This document shows, in pieces, positions 51,219 to 60,327 of a DNA stretch of 64,000 nucleotides. The notes under the pieces are model-generated. The model saw only the letters and a list, made by a program, of their open reading frames with translations, was not told the DNA's origin and did not search any database. A program made the translations under genes and the position numbers. The stretch's first letter is position 1, and each line of letters opens with the position of its first letter. Origin of the DNA: CAYRWR01 sp964428015 (GTDB lineage Bacteria > Spirochaetota > Brevinematia > Brevinematales > CAYRWR01); contig CAYRWR010000005.1 of assembly GCA_964428015.1 (NCBI GenBank), positions 62,001 to 126,000 on the forward strand. The letters run 5' to 3'.

Positions 51219-52742
51219 ATGAAAAGTCAGATGCGTAACGCCACATTTTTCATTCTGGTCCCGGTACTACTGTTCAGTCTAGTAGCTGCCTGTACCCCTT
51301 CCACTGACCCTGGCCCGGTCAATCAGCCCCCAGTCAGCAGTGCTATGACTAATATCATTGCCGGATTAGGACAGGTTGTCCTTTCAGTCAGTGCCGATGA
51401 CCCGGACAATGATGCTCTGACTTATCAGTGGGTATTAAGCAACGGCCCCGGTACTCCTGTGGTATCAGGTGAGACTACTTCTTCCCTAACCATGCAGATT
51501 GATATGGGACTGTCTGAGGGTGTATATACTTATATTGTCCTGATAAGTGACAATCAATACACCCTGACCAATACTGTTGCAGTGACAGTAGAATATGTAC
51601 AGAAAATACTAGCATCCGACCCATACAATGGAGGATACTTTGGCTTCGGCGGAGCTATCAGTGGAGACGGAACTACCGCTATTATTGGAGCAGATTCTCA
51701 GGATGTCAGCGGAGCCGCCTACATCTTTACCAATGACGGAGTATATTGGACACAGTCCCAAAAGCTATCATTGAACCATACTACCAACCAGGATTATTTT
51801 GGTGAGGTGGTGGATATTAATTACAACGGGACTATTGTAGCTATCGATGCCTGGGGCGACAAGGCAGGCGGAGCTAATTCCGGGGCTATCTATATATATA
51901 AATGGAATGGATCCTCCTGGATACAGAATGCCAAATTAAAAGCCCCGGTACCTGTCACAAATGAACTCATGGGTTTAGCCCTGGCAATGGATGACACGGG
52001 TACCACTCTGGTCGCCGGATCAAAATACTATAATAATAATTCCGGCCGGGTATTACTCTATACCAATAGCGGAAGCTCCTGGGGATGGGCCCAGACTATT
52101 ATATCTCCAGATAACACCCCCAATGACAGTTTTGGATGGGAAGTGGATTTAGACAGTGATGGTTCTACTTTATTTGTTTCCGCGCCGGGTACCTGGAAAG
52201 CGGTGTACACTTTTGAAAGAAGCGGGGCAAACTGGACTCAGGATGCCCGTATTACCAATTCACTGGCGTCACAGCTGGACGGTTTCGGGTATGGCCTGGC
52301 TACCAGTGATGATGGAAACACATTATTTGTCGGAGCACCTTACCGTACCGGATCTGTCAGCAGTATTAAGACAGGGGTCGTATATCCTTTTACAAAAAGC
52401 GGAGCTTCCTGGACACAGGGATTTGAGATATACCCCTCGGATGGAATTGTAGATCAGCTTTTCGGAGAACATGTGGCTATTACCCCTCTGGGAAATATGC
52501 TCCTGGTCAGTGGGCAGGATACTTCTAGCTCACGTCAAGGTAGTGCCTATCTGTTTTCCATCACTTCTACAAATTGGACTGAATTAACCAAATTTGTAGC
52601 CGATGTAAGAGCAAACTCTGACTTTTTTGGTAATATTTTATCTATATCAGATGATGGCACCAAGGCTTTAATAGGATGCAGATATGACGATGATACTGTG
52701 AGCGGTTCGGGTAGCGTATATTTTTATAATCTGAATTACTAA
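51219..52742 (+). CDS. Lipoprotein with PKD-like and FG-GAP-type beta-propeller domains
   Basis: 507 residues with lipobox LVAAC (Cys25). A PKD/cadherin-like module (about 30-120) contains VVLSVSADDPDNDALTYQWVLS. A propeller of about seven repeats follows, each with the FG-GAP-like pattern YFGxxVxIxxDGTTxxIGA...GAxYIFxxxGxxWTQxxKL. Repeats of this kind (FG-GAP_2) bind Ca2+ in integrin-like propellers; Asp/Asn/Gly-rich loops are visible (SDDGNTLFVGAP, SDDGTKALIG). It is probably surface-exposed. The start follows AAAGAGGTATATT. A strong terminator follows. Confidence 0.82.
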   Translation: MKSQMRNATFFILVPVLLFSLVAACTPSTDPGPVNQPPVSSAMTNIIAGLGQVVLSVSADDPDNDALTYQWVLSNGPGTPVVSGETTSSLTMQIDMGLSEGVYTYIVLISDNQYTLTNTVAVTVEYVQKILASDPYNGGYFGFGGAISGDGTTAIIGADSQDVSGAAYIFTNDGVYWTQSQKLSLNHTTNQDYFGEVVDINYNGTIVAIDAWGDKAGGANSGAIYIYKWNGSSWIQNAKLKAPVPVTNELMGLALAMDDTGTTLVAGSKYYNNNSGRVLLYTNSGSSWGWAQTIISPDNTPNDSFGWEVDLDSDGSTLFVSAPGTWKAVYTFERSGANWTQDARITNSLASQLDGFGYGLATSDDGNTLFVGAPYRTGSVSSIKTGVVYPFTKSGASWTQGFEIYPSDGIVDQLFGEHVAITPLGNMLLVSGQDTSSSRQGSAYLFSITSTNWTELTKFVADVRANSDFFGNILSISDDGTKALIGCRYDDDTVSGSGSVYFYNLNY

Positions 52743-52746
52743 TGAT

Positions 52747-52784
52747 AAAAGCCCCGGTAATTCTGTTCTACCGGGGCTTTTTTT
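52747..52784 (+). terminator. Terminator of the FG-GAP lipoprotein
   Basis: AAAAGCCCCGGTA (52747-52759) pairs with TACCGGGGCTTTT (52769-52781), followed by T-rich sequence to 52784. Confidence 0.85.
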
Positions 52785-52820
52785 AGACAATTTGGTTTTA
52801 CTGTTTTCAGGATAGAAATA

Positions 52821-52849
52821 TTGACTTTTCCCGTTCAGGATACTAATTT
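52821..52849 (+). promoter_or_regulatory. Candidate promoter of the small helical lipoprotein
   Basis: TTGACT (52821-52826), a 17-bp spacer and TAATTT (52844-52849), 31 bp before the ATG at 52881. The same arrangement is seen on the minus strand at 28836-28864. Confidence 0.45.
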
Positions 52850-52880
52850 GTATACAAATAAATATCTGAAAGGAGACCCT

Positions 52881-53267
52881 ATGAGAAAAGTTGCAGGTTT
52901 AAGTGTGGTTTTGATATTGACCATGGGAATATTCACTTCATGTGCTAAACAATATCCCCATAAAGTGGAAACTTCCATGAAGAGTCTGAAAACAGCTGTG
53001 GGTGATCTGAAAAAAGCCATCGAAGTCAAAGACTATACCACCATAAAAGAGCAGTTTCAGAAGATAGGGGTGGATATTTCCAGCCTCAACGATGTTGATC
53101 CAATCCTCGGCACTAAAGCCGAGTGGCTATCTAACCATTCCGCACTCGTGGAGGAGACCGTAAAGGGAATGGCTGCAGCTGACCTCCAGGATGATGCCGC
53201 TATCCAGACTGCCCTGGATAATATTTTTAATTACATGAAAAGCGGGCATAAGATTTTCAAAAAATAA
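52881..53267 (+). CDS. Small helical lipoprotein
   Basis: 128 residues with lipobox FTSC (Cys21), followed by an all-helical domain (ETSMKSLKTAVGDLKKAIEVK, TTIKEQFQKIGVDISSL, LVEETVKGMAAADLQDDAAIQ). The pattern resembles a four-helix bundle like cytochrome c', but the CxxCH heme site is absent. I chose the ATG at 52881 after AAAGGAGACC. The function is unknown. Confidence 0.7.
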   Translation: MRKVAGLSVVLILTMGIFTSCAKQYPHKVETSMKSLKTAVGDLKKAIEVKDYTTIKEQFQKIGVDISSLNDVDPILGTKAEWLSNHSALVEETVKGMAAADLQDDAAIQTALDNIFNYMKSGHKIFKK

Positions 53268-53284
53268 TTGCTGATGCTCATTTA

Positions 53285-53322
53285 CAGACCCGGGCGGTTT
53301 CTACCCGGGTCTGTATTTTTTT
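53285..53322 (+). terminator. Terminator of the small helical lipoprotein
   Basis: CAGACCCGGG (53285-53294) pairs with CCCGGGTCTG (53304-53313), loop 9 nt, followed by a T-rich run. Confidence 0.75.
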
Positions 53323-53396
53323 ATAACTATTAAATGTCCCCACTTATTGTATCGCATTTTCCTCTTTAGTTTCTTAATACACAGGGAGTAGTTATT

Positions 53397-53750
53397 GTGA
53401 AATCCACACAGGGTAGTTTAATCAGAGTGCTGAGTTTTATTCTGTTTGTCATTCTTGTGGTATTTACAGTGGGTCTGGGGATAGACAAGATAGGAAACGC
53501 GGGCTTCCCTGATGGATACATAACTGCTTTTGAGATAAGTATGCTCTTTTTCTATAAAATAACCCTGGTAATCTATAGTATAAACGCGGTATTTTTCCTG
53601 ATAATCGGACTGAAACGTTCCTGGCATCAATCAAAATGGCCTTTCTGGCTCAACCTGACCGTAACCTTCCTGGTCAGCTTGCTAATATTTTTAGTCCTGC
53701 CCTGGTATTTTGATACTATTCTTCACCTGGATCACGGCCAGGGCGGTTAA
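53397..53750 (+). CDS. Three-helix membrane protein of unknown function
   Basis: 117 residues starting at a GTG after GGGAG. It has three transmembrane helices (VLSFILFVILVVFTVGLGI, FEISMLFFYKITLVIYSINAVF and a third at WLNLTVTFLVSLLIFLVLPW), and the C-terminus ends HLDHGQGG. No motif is recognised. It is convergent with the acylphosphatase. Confidence 0.55.
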   Translation: MKSTQGSLIRVLSFILFVILVVFTVGLGIDKIGNAGFPDGYITAFEISMLFFYKITLVIYSINAVFFLIIGLKRSWHQSKWPFWLNLTVTFLVSLLIFLVLPWYFDTILHLDHGQGG

Positions 53751-53792
53751 TGTTTGTGTCGGACATCTTTCTTCACTTTAGATGCACGTTTT

Positions 53793-54074
53793 TTAATCCC
53801 TGATATCAAAAAAAGCATAATGTACATCTTCGGCGTCAATTATATTGTACACTACTTCGTCTACCCTGGACAGGGCCGGCCCCCGCCTTAGAAGAAGCAC
53901 TAATTCTTCCAGTGTCTTCTCTGCTGCCGCGGCATCTACTTCTACATGGCCCTGGTCGGTGTTACGTACCCAGCCGCGAATACCCAATCGCCGGGCATGG
54001 TGCTGGACAAAATAGCGGAATCCCACTCCCTGGACACGGCCTTTGACTGTAGCCATCAGACGTTTATCGGACAT
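53793..54074 (-). CDS. acyP: Acylphosphatase
   Basis: 93 residues, full family length. It hydrolyses acyl phosphates such as carbamoyl or acetyl phosphate. The signature GRVQGVGFRYFVQHHARRLG carries catalytic Arg20, and GWVRNTDQG carries Asn38. It is the last gene of a four-gene minus-strand operon and overlaps the end of the preceding membrane-protein gene by 11 bp. Confidence 0.93.
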   Translation of the reverse strand: MSDKRLMATVKGRVQGVGFRYFVQHHARRLGIRGWVRNTDQGHVEVDAAAAEKTLEELVLLLRRGPALSRVDEVVYNIIDAEDVHYAFFDIRD

Positions 54075-54594
54075 TGGTATCCCCTTTCAGCTGTGCTTTC
54101 ATCTGAGAGATATTAGTGACATTATTGGAGAGAGGCAGAAAAAGCGCGTCAAATTCTCCCGGAGCCAGATGAAACAACCGGCGTGATTCATTGGTCAAAC
54201 CCGGTAAAATGAGACTGAACCCTTCTATATCCCAATTATCCTTGCCTTTGTTTTCCAGGCTGATATTGAGACCGTATTTATCTGAATTGGTAAGAAGCCT
54301 GACCTGTAAAATTCTTCCCTCACTGAAGTGATAGACCTGTTTGTATTCCGCACTTTCCGCATTTTCAAACAGGGTAAAGTAGGCAAAAATAAAGACTCCC
54401 AGCAGGATGTAAAAAACTACCATTGTAGATACCATTTTATTGCCTCCAAAGAAGCGGGCTAATCCCTTGGCTACAGGTTTTTCATACAAGGGGCGTCCAT
54501 GCATCTTAAGACGGTCTTCACGGGAATATCTGTATTCCAGATCGGGATTTTTCAGTTCGTCAAAGCTTTTAAAGGTCTTTTTATCCGCTTTCAT
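54064..54594 (-). CDS. Single-pass membrane protein of unknown function
   Basis: 176 residues: a basic cytoplasmic N-terminus (FKSFDELKNPDLEYRYSREDRLKMHGRPLY), one transmembrane helix (MVVFYILLGVFIFAYFTLF) and a periplasmic beta domain of about 90 residues (FSEGRILQVRLLTNSDKYGLNISLENKGKDNWDIEGFSLILPG). It overlaps the upstream Pro/Lys-rich protein gene by 4 bp and the acylphosphatase gene by 11 bp. No family is recognised. Confidence 0.68.
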   Translation of the reverse strand: MKADKKTFKSFDELKNPDLEYRYSREDRLKMHGRPLYEKPVAKGLARFFGGNKMVSTMVVFYILLGVFIFAYFTLFENAESAEYKQVYHFSEGRILQVRLLTNSDKYGLNISLENKGKDNWDIEGFSLILPGLTNESRRLFHLAPGEFDALFLPLSNNVTNISQMKAQLKGDTNVR

Positions 54595-55403
54595 GGTTTA
54601 TCCTGAGCCCTGATAGCCGGAGGAACAAAATTGATGGCGGTGACCACACCTTTTAATGGATGAGTAAAATTATAGCTGAAGCTGCCGGCCCGGGTGTTTT
54701 TCCAGCGGTAGATGTTTTTCTCCCCGGGAATCCACTGGTCATAAAATATAGCATAAGCTTTAACTTCTTTGTCCAGCCAGACACCGCTGATTTCCTGCAA
54801 TAGAGACAGTGAGTGCCCGGTTTTTTTCACCCCGTTGAGTAGTTCGATTTCGATTAATCCCGGTTCAAAGACATAAGAAGCTGCCGTCAGCTGACGGGGG
54901 CGCCATTCCTGGATTCTGATCTGGGATATTTTATCCAGTTCTACTGTCTCAATACGGACTTCTTTATTGATGGTATTGGTGATGGTCAGTACCGGGAGAG
55001 GCGCTGTCCATTTCAGAGTCACATTAGTTCCGCCCTGTAGGGTCAAAGTCAGGAGATACTGGTTGGACAAAAGGGTGGGGCTGGGATTTGTAGCTGCTGA
55101 CTCCACTACCGGACTGTCTACTTTAGGCTCCGATATTGTGGGTTCTTTGACCTGGGGATCCTGGGGTGTATCTACTTTGGGGCCGGTTTCCTTTTTTTGT
55201 TTCTGGGGGTTAGTTTGTTTTGCTTTCTGAGCAGACTTTTTCTGCGGTTTGGTCTCCTTTGGGGTAGAGGGAGGAGGGGTTTGCGGTCCGGGGTCTGAGA
55301 TATCCGGTTCGGTGGGTACCAGAGGTTCGGTGAGAGCATACCCGCCCATACCCCCAGTGACTAACAGGACCATGAGAAATAATTTATTGAAAGTAGACCA
55401 CAT
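54591..55403 (-). CDS. Secreted Pro/Lys-rich, TonB-like spacer protein with C-terminal beta domain
   Basis: 270 residues: a signal peptide or N-terminal anchor (LFLMVLLVTGGMGGYALTEP), then about 75 residues rich in Pro, Lys and Gln (PPPSTPKETKPQKKSAQKAK), then a beta-rich domain (about 110-270: LLTLTLQGGTNVTLKWTAPLPVLTITN). The architecture recalls TonB or other periplasm-spanning proteins, but the TonB fold itself is not evident. Its ATG lies within the end of the ABC ATPase gene (20-bp overlap) after GGAGGAAGG, so production is coupled. Confidence 0.68.
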   Translation of the reverse strand: MWSTFNKLFLMVLLVTGGMGGYALTEPLVPTEPDISDPGPQTPPPSTPKETKPQKKSAQKAKQTNPQKQKKETGPKVDTPQDPQVKEPTISEPKVDSPVVESAATNPSPTLLSNQYLLTLTLQGGTNVTLKWTAPLPVLTITNTINKEVRIETVELDKISQIRIQEWRPRQLTAASYVFEPGLIEIELLNGVKKTGHSLSLLQEISGVWLDKEVKAYAIFYDQWIPGEKNIYRWKNTRAGSFSYNFTHPLKGVVTAINFVPPAIRAQDKP

Positions 55404-56256
55404 GGCCTTCCTCCACTATGCGAGGCTGGGGATAATCCCGGTTGCAGTCCAGAGACTGTTCTACCTGCTGCGGATCCTGATCGATTATGATATCCCGGGC
55501 GCTGTCCAGGAGGAGACGGGTATAGGGATTGACAGGATTCTGGTATATGGCACGGGTCAGGCCGGCTTCCATCATACGGCCCTGGCGGATAATGAGCAGC
55601 TTCTGGGATAAAAAGCGTACTGTGGCCAGGTCATGAGAAATATATATATAGGAAAGACCCAGTTCATCCCGAAGTCGGGCCAGCAGATTGAGTATCTGGG
55701 CGCGGATACTCACATCCAGTGAAGATACCGGCTCATCCAGCAGTATGATCTCAGGATCTGAGATGAGCGCCCGGGCCAGACTGATACGCTGACGTTGTCC
55801 CCCGCTGAATTCATGGGGAAATCGGTTGGCGGCATCAGGTTCGTTTATCCCCACTTTTTCCAGTGTGGCCAGGGTCTTTTCTTCCACCTCTTCCCGGCTG
55901 GCCTTAGGGTAAATATGACGATAGGGTTCACTGACGATATTGCGCACACTCATACGGGGATTGAGGGACGAATAAGGATTCTGGAATACAGCCTGTACTT
56001 TTCCCTGGAAACGATAGTCTTTCACGTCTTTGCCGTTGAGACGGATACTGCCCTCACTGATATCCAGCAGTCCCAAAATAGCATTGGCCAAAGTGGTCTT
56101 GCCGGAGCCGGACTGGCCGATCAGGGCCATGATCTCCCCTTTTTCCAGGTCAAAGCTCACCTTGTCCACAGCGCGGAACAGGCCCTTTTTGCGGGAAAAC
56201 AGTCCCTGTACTATGGGAAAGTCTACACTTACGTCCCTCACTTCCAGCCAAGCCAT
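55384..56256 (-). CDS. Oligopeptide/dipeptide-type ABC transporter ATPase
   Basis: 290 residues of the OppF/DppF family. Walker A is GQSGSGKTT, the Q-loop AVFQNPYSSLNPRMSV, the signature FSGGQRQRISLARAL, Walker B IILLDEPVSSLD and the switch His in ISHDLATVR. The C-terminal extension NPVNPYTRLLLDSA is typical of peptide-transporter ATPases. No permease, binding-protein or OppD partner gene is adjacent. The downstream genes instead encode a Pro/Lys-rich periplasmic protein, a single-pass protein and acylphosphatase. The permeases may be elsewhere. Confidence 0.9.
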   Translation of the reverse strand: MAWLEVRDVSVDFPIVQGLFSRKKGLFRAVDKVSFDLEKGEIMALIGQSGSGKTTLANAILGLLDISEGSIRLNGKDVKDYRFQGKVQAVFQNPYSSLNPRMSVRNIVSEPYRHIYPKASREEVEEKTLATLEKVGINEPDAANRFPHEFSGGQRQRISLARALISDPEIILLDEPVSSLDVSIRAQILNLLARLRDELGLSYIYISHDLATVRFLSQKLLIIRQGRMMEAGLTRAIYQNPVNPYTRLLLDSARDIIIDQDPQQVEQSLDCNRDYPQPRIVEEGHVVYFQ

Positions 56257-56442
56257 AATTAACCCCTTTTTATATACGATTCAGTTTAATAAAAAAAAGG
56301 ACAAGTTGCAAGTTGGAAGAGGGAGGAGCACAAAAGTGTGATTGTCTCCCAGTTATAGTGATTTAAATAGATATTATTTTTCATTCAAATTAGAAAAGTG
56401 GACATCTTTTCAGACATCCCCCTTTTATATTTATAATCTCGA

Positions 56443-58584
56443 TTATGGTACTATGGAATTAACATCTCTGTCATAGGTGAAATTGGGGTTAATGGGGTCA
56501 CTGAACCATTGGTCACCTGTGCCCTCATTGTAAAAGAATTTATACAAATCTCCTGAAGCTACCTGGGTTGTTTTAGCCCTCTCCAGGATCCACAAGCCTC
56601 CGCTCCCGTTAGTCATTGCATATCCGGGATTCCAGTTTACTCCATCCGCAAAATCTCCCCGCAAATATACATTGGTAGTAGCTGTGGCAGGTCCGCTATA
56701 ATAGTAGCGGAATATAATGGTAGACCCTGTGTCTTCCGGGCTGAGGTAGCCTCCCATGGCAGTCCTGACATCCAGCTTAGTGACAGAAGTCTGAAGGTTC
56801 CCCAAACTATCTTCAGCAGCCAGATAAACATCATAATCCATATTCTGATTCAGTGAACTCAATGAAATTAAATATCCGTAAGCTGGGTTAGGTGCATTCT
56901 GACTGCCGTTTGCGATCACAGCAGAACCACTCCAACCCGTCCCTGCCTTGACTTCTGAAGGAGTAGGTGCCGTACTTCCGTTACTAACGCAGACATAATA
57001 AACGATACCGGGTTCGTCCAGATTAAAAACAGAATCGATCCGGTTAAAACCCGTGTAGTAATTATCCGGTCCTCCCGCAAAAACCGGGGGAGTAGTGTCA
57101 CCCCCGCCTCCGCTGCTGTCATTCCAGGAGTTGGCATTGGTAGGCATTCCCAGCTGAATCTGGGCATAGACAATGCGTGTTTTGAAATAGTTGATATTTA
57201 CATTACCGGAAAGCAATTTATAATAATTGAAATCCGTCCAGCCCGCGGTCAGGGTATCGGAAACGGCCATATCTTCACCGGTATCATTGGCTACATCAGC
57301 CGAGATGAGATTCTGCCATTGTTTAATTCGGTTGGTACTTTTCACAAAATCGAACAGGTCATTGTTTTTATTGATAAACTGTTTAATATAGGTTACATAG
57401 GTGTTGGAGAATTCTGTAACAGCCAGAATCTTGTTGAACAATACCGGACCGGGATCGGGGCCCCAATGGACTATATTTTCAGTACCCGTATTCCCATAAT
57501 AAGTTGTTCCATTTCCCAGGGTGTTATCATAGTCATAGGGAATAAAATAACATTTTCCCGCGGTATCAAAATAGAGATAATAATTATTCCCGTTATTTTT
57601 CCAGTAATCATCCCACATACCCACCAGATTGTTGACTGCCAGGTAGCGCAACAACAGGTCGACATCCATAGCTGATTTAATCCAGGTTACAAAATCAGCC
57701 CCGGTTTTGGTATTTAGATTATTGATAAATGCCTCAAATTGGGTTTTGGCAGCGTTAAAATTGGTCTTTTGAGTCTTAAGATCATAACAGGGGCGATAAC
57801 TGAGACTATTATTATCCGGATCGATAACTTCCATGCCCATACCGGAAATACTGGATACACTTAAGTTGGCTCCCCACAGACATTTCCATAGATAGCCGTT
57901 TTCCAGTTCATTGGGAAAACGGGCGTTAATGAATTTTTGATCTATAGGCTCGATCATCTCATAGATTCCGAAATAGGCGGCACTGGGGTCTTCTTTAATT
58001 TTCACATACACCTTGGTATAACTGACCAGGGGAGCTGTCCAGACCCCGGCTTTCTGAAAGAGGTTATAACAGTATACTTCGCGAACGTAGGAGGGGTCGT
58101 CTTTGCACCACTTCAGGTTGAATCCATCCAGTTTATAGAAATTGGTGCCAGTCACATTAAACTGGTCTAGATCAATTTTAAAATGAGCATGGTGCCAGTT
58201 GGGTGCAGCAGGATCATGCAGCTCTCCCAAAGTCCCCTCTGGACGTTCCCGACTGGAATTACCGCGCAGGCGGAAACCAATATTCAGATAATTATATGTA
58301 ACACCGCCTTTCTCAAATTTAAAATCAGCCTGAACCATAGTCTCATTATAATTATTTTTATCATAATTAGTAAGCAGGGTATTCCAGTCATTGGAACTGA
58401 TCAGGATAGTAATAGACGGGACGACATTGAGGTCAAACACATAGGTAGATGTTTTTACCCTTTCATTCCCGCTATTGGGTATTTCACTATACTTTCCACC
58501 TGTAGCAAGCTGGCAACAGGATAGAGATATAAATATAAGAATTGCAGCTGTCAATGACAGCGGACGAATACAGTTTGTTTTCAT
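56443..58584 (-). CDS. CotH-kinase lipoprotein with C-terminal Fn3-like and glycogen-binding-like domains
   Basis: 713 residues with lipobox SLSC (Cys23). A CotH kinase domain (about 45-450) has a divergent N-lobe (FRLRGNSSRERPEG) and the metal-binding active-site segment NNYYLYFDTAGKCYFIPYDY, with Asp351 and Asp353 in PYDYDN. A linker GGGGDTTPP follows, then an Ig/Fn3-like region (about 515-615) and a C-terminal beta-sandwich (TNVYLRGDFADGVNWNPGYAM) like CBM48/E-set domains. CotH proteins are atypical kinases best known from spore coats. Here it is surface-anchored in an organism with no sign of sporulation. I chose the ATG at 58584 after AAGGAG. Confidence 0.85.
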   Translation of the reverse strand: MKTNCIRPLSLTAAILIFISLSCCQLATGGKYSEIPNSGNERVKTSTYVFDLNVVPSITILISSNDWNTLLTNYDKNNYNETMVQADFKFEKGGVTYNYLNIGFRLRGNSSRERPEGTLGELHDPAAPNWHHAHFKIDLDQFNVTGTNFYKLDGFNLKWCKDDPSYVREVYCYNLFQKAGVWTAPLVSYTKVYVKIKEDPSAAYFGIYEMIEPIDQKFINARFPNELENGYLWKCLWGANLSVSSISGMGMEVIDPDNNSLSYRPCYDLKTQKTNFNAAKTQFEAFINNLNTKTGADFVTWIKSAMDVDLLLRYLAVNNLVGMWDDYWKNNGNNYYLYFDTAGKCYFIPYDYDNTLGNGTTYYGNTGTENIVHWGPDPGPVLFNKILAVTEFSNTYVTYIKQFINKNNDLFDFVKSTNRIKQWQNLISADVANDTGEDMAVSDTLTAGWTDFNYYKLLSGNVNINYFKTRIVYAQIQLGMPTNANSWNDSSGGGGDTTPPVFAGGPDNYYTGFNRIDSVFNLDEPGIVYYVCVSNGSTAPTPSEVKAGTGWSGSAVIANGSQNAPNPAYGYLISLSSLNQNMDYDVYLAAEDSLGNLQTSVTKLDVRTAMGGYLSPEDTGSTIIFRYYYSGPATATTNVYLRGDFADGVNWNPGYAMTNGSGGLWILERAKTTQVASGDLYKFFYNEGTGDQWFSDPINPNFTYDRDVNSIVP

Positions 58585-58859
58585 AAGACACTCCTTGTCC
58601 CGTAAATGTAACATCAAAATCCCAGGTATCCAACTTTTGTCTCAAAACAAATGATCTTGGTTTTTCTTTATCAAGTGTAACAGACTTTGATAATAGTCCT
58701 TATCTCTTTTTCTGTCAATAGCTTATATCTTCAAGTATAATTGTGCTGCTGAAAAGAAGTACAAAATCTTAAAAACTTTGCCAAATCGAAAAGCGGAGCT
58801 GTATTTTAAGCTACACTTTAACCATATCTTTTGCCGATTTGTAATACAGTACATCTACA

Positions 58860-59606
58860 ATGAGGCAGTCCATGACAGTATTGCTGTATACGGAGACCAA
58901 TCACCTGATAGAACACATGGCGGATGTCTTTATTCCACGGGGCATCAGCCTCTATCATCTGGACAGTCTGGAGCAGCTCCCCTTTCAGCTCCGGGAGTGT
59001 AGTCCCGATATCGTACTGGTAGATGTCAATAAAGAAAATCACGAAGCGGCATATAAAGTCCTGCGGGCACTATCTCTACCCCTGGAATCCTCAACTCTGC
59101 CGGCTGTCCCGGTCATCTATGCCCGGGGAGTGAGTGAAGAGACTATAGCCCTGGGAATCAAAGCCGGAGGCCGGTCTTTTATACGGGGAGATGCCACAGA
59201 TAATGACCTGGTGCAGGGATTGAAGCGTATCTGTGAAAAAGCCCAGGGGAGGCCTCCTCTGCTGCAGTTTACCCGTATTATCCTGGATCCCACCAATCCC
59301 AATGAAAACGTGGTGGTCCGGTTCATTTCTCCCCGCAGCGAACACAGCGTGATGGGTATAGTTCATGATATGTCGGCCGGGGGCCTGGTGATGCGTCTGA
59401 CTGGAAATTTCGCGTCGTCAGATATTGAGCTGGGGCTTCACATACCGAATACTCATTTTATTTTACTCAGTCATGAGATCGTACTGACTGCTGTAGTCAG
59501 AGCTTTCAAAGAAGATCTTTGTGCTTTAAGATTCGTGGATGTCTCATCCCAGGATATGCATGAGATCGCCCAGTACATCTACATGAAGCTGGCCAAACTG
59601 ATCTGA
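58860..59606 (+). CDS. Degenerate receiver fused to a PilZ domain
   Basis: 248 residues. Residues about 5-125 look like a receiver: Asp55 in IVLVDVNKEN stands at the phospho-acceptor position. The acidic pair is replaced (LLYTETNH), the switch Thr region reads VIYARG, and the conserved Lys position reads FIRGD, so phosphorylation is doubtful. Residues about 135-245 are PilZ-like with DMSAGG, the second c-di-GMP motif; a clear RxxxR is not found in its normal place. I infer a c-di-GMP or interaction adaptor. It is monocistronic and convergent with the PEBP gene. Confidence 0.72.
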   Translation: MRQSMTVLLYTETNHLIEHMADVFIPRGISLYHLDSLEQLPFQLRECSPDIVLVDVNKENHEAAYKVLRALSLPLESSTLPAVPVIYARGVSEETIALGIKAGGRSFIRGDATDNDLVQGLKRICEKAQGRPPLLQFTRIILDPTNPNENVVVRFISPRSEHSVMGIVHDMSAGGLVMRLTGNFASSDIELGLHIPNTHFILLSHEIVLTAVVRAFKEDLCALRFVDVSSQDMHEIAQYIYMKLAKLI

Positions 59607-59624
59607 ATACCTATATCCCGGCCT

Positions 59625-60179
59625 TCAGCGGTGACTTACCCTGCCCATCAGTTCCGCCTGTCCTAAAATATGCCCGGCCATGGCTCCCAACACCTCTGAT
59701 TCCGAGGCCCCCGGTTCCAGTGCCAGACTTTTATCCAACACATAAAAGCGGAAAAAATACCGGTGCGTCCCGGAAGGGGGACAAGGTCCGCCGTAGGAGT
59801 TTTTCCCCCAGCTGTTGCGTCCGGTGTTGGTACCAGCGCTTTGCATATTATTGGTAGAGTAGCCTTCCGGCAATCCTTCCAGACCGGCCGGGAGATTGTA
59901 CAGTACCCAGTGTACCCAGGTACCACCTGGAGCATCAGGATCGTCAAACAGAAGAGCAAGGCTTTTGGCGGAGGGGGGCAGTTTACCCCAATTCAGAGGG
60001 GGAGAGATATTTTCACCGCGGCAGGTGTAGCGGTCGGGAATAGTTTCGCCCTGGTTAAAAGCTGAACTGGTCAATTGGATAGACATGGTATTCCCCTTTT
60101 TTGTGGAAAAACCCGATACCGTCCATAGAACCAACAGGAGAATGGCCGGTAGGGCTATTCCTGCTGTGTTTTTTTTCAT
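59625..60179 (-). CDS. Secreted YbhB/YbcL-family phosphatidylethanolamine-binding-like protein
   Basis: 184 residues with a signal peptide (AGIALPAILLLVLWTVSGFS). The PEBP fold has SSAFNQGETIPDRYTCRGENISPPLNW, the anion-pocket segment DDPDAPGGTWVHWVLYNLP, and YGGPCPPSGTHRYFFRFYVLD. Bacterial members bind small anionic ligands, and their physiological role is mostly unknown. I chose the ATG at 60179 after GGAGGAAGGAG, in front of the signal peptide. Confidence 0.9.
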   Translation of the reverse strand: MKKNTAGIALPAILLLVLWTVSGFSTKKGNTMSIQLTSSAFNQGETIPDRYTCRGENISPPLNWGKLPPSAKSLALLFDDPDAPGGTWVHWVLYNLPAGLEGLPEGYSTNNMQSAGTNTGRNSWGKNSYGGPCPPSGTHRYFFRFYVLDKSLALEPGASESEVLGAMAGHILGQAELMGRVSHR

Positions 60180-60327
60180 GAATCTCCTTCCTCCTGATTC
60201 TATTTTCCTCCCCTGACATTGAAATGTCAAGCTAATAGATACTGGTTTTCCCGGTTTTTATCTTAATATTTCATTTTCAGGCCGTAAATTACGATAATCA
60301 ATAAATATTTTGAGGAAAAATGGGAAA

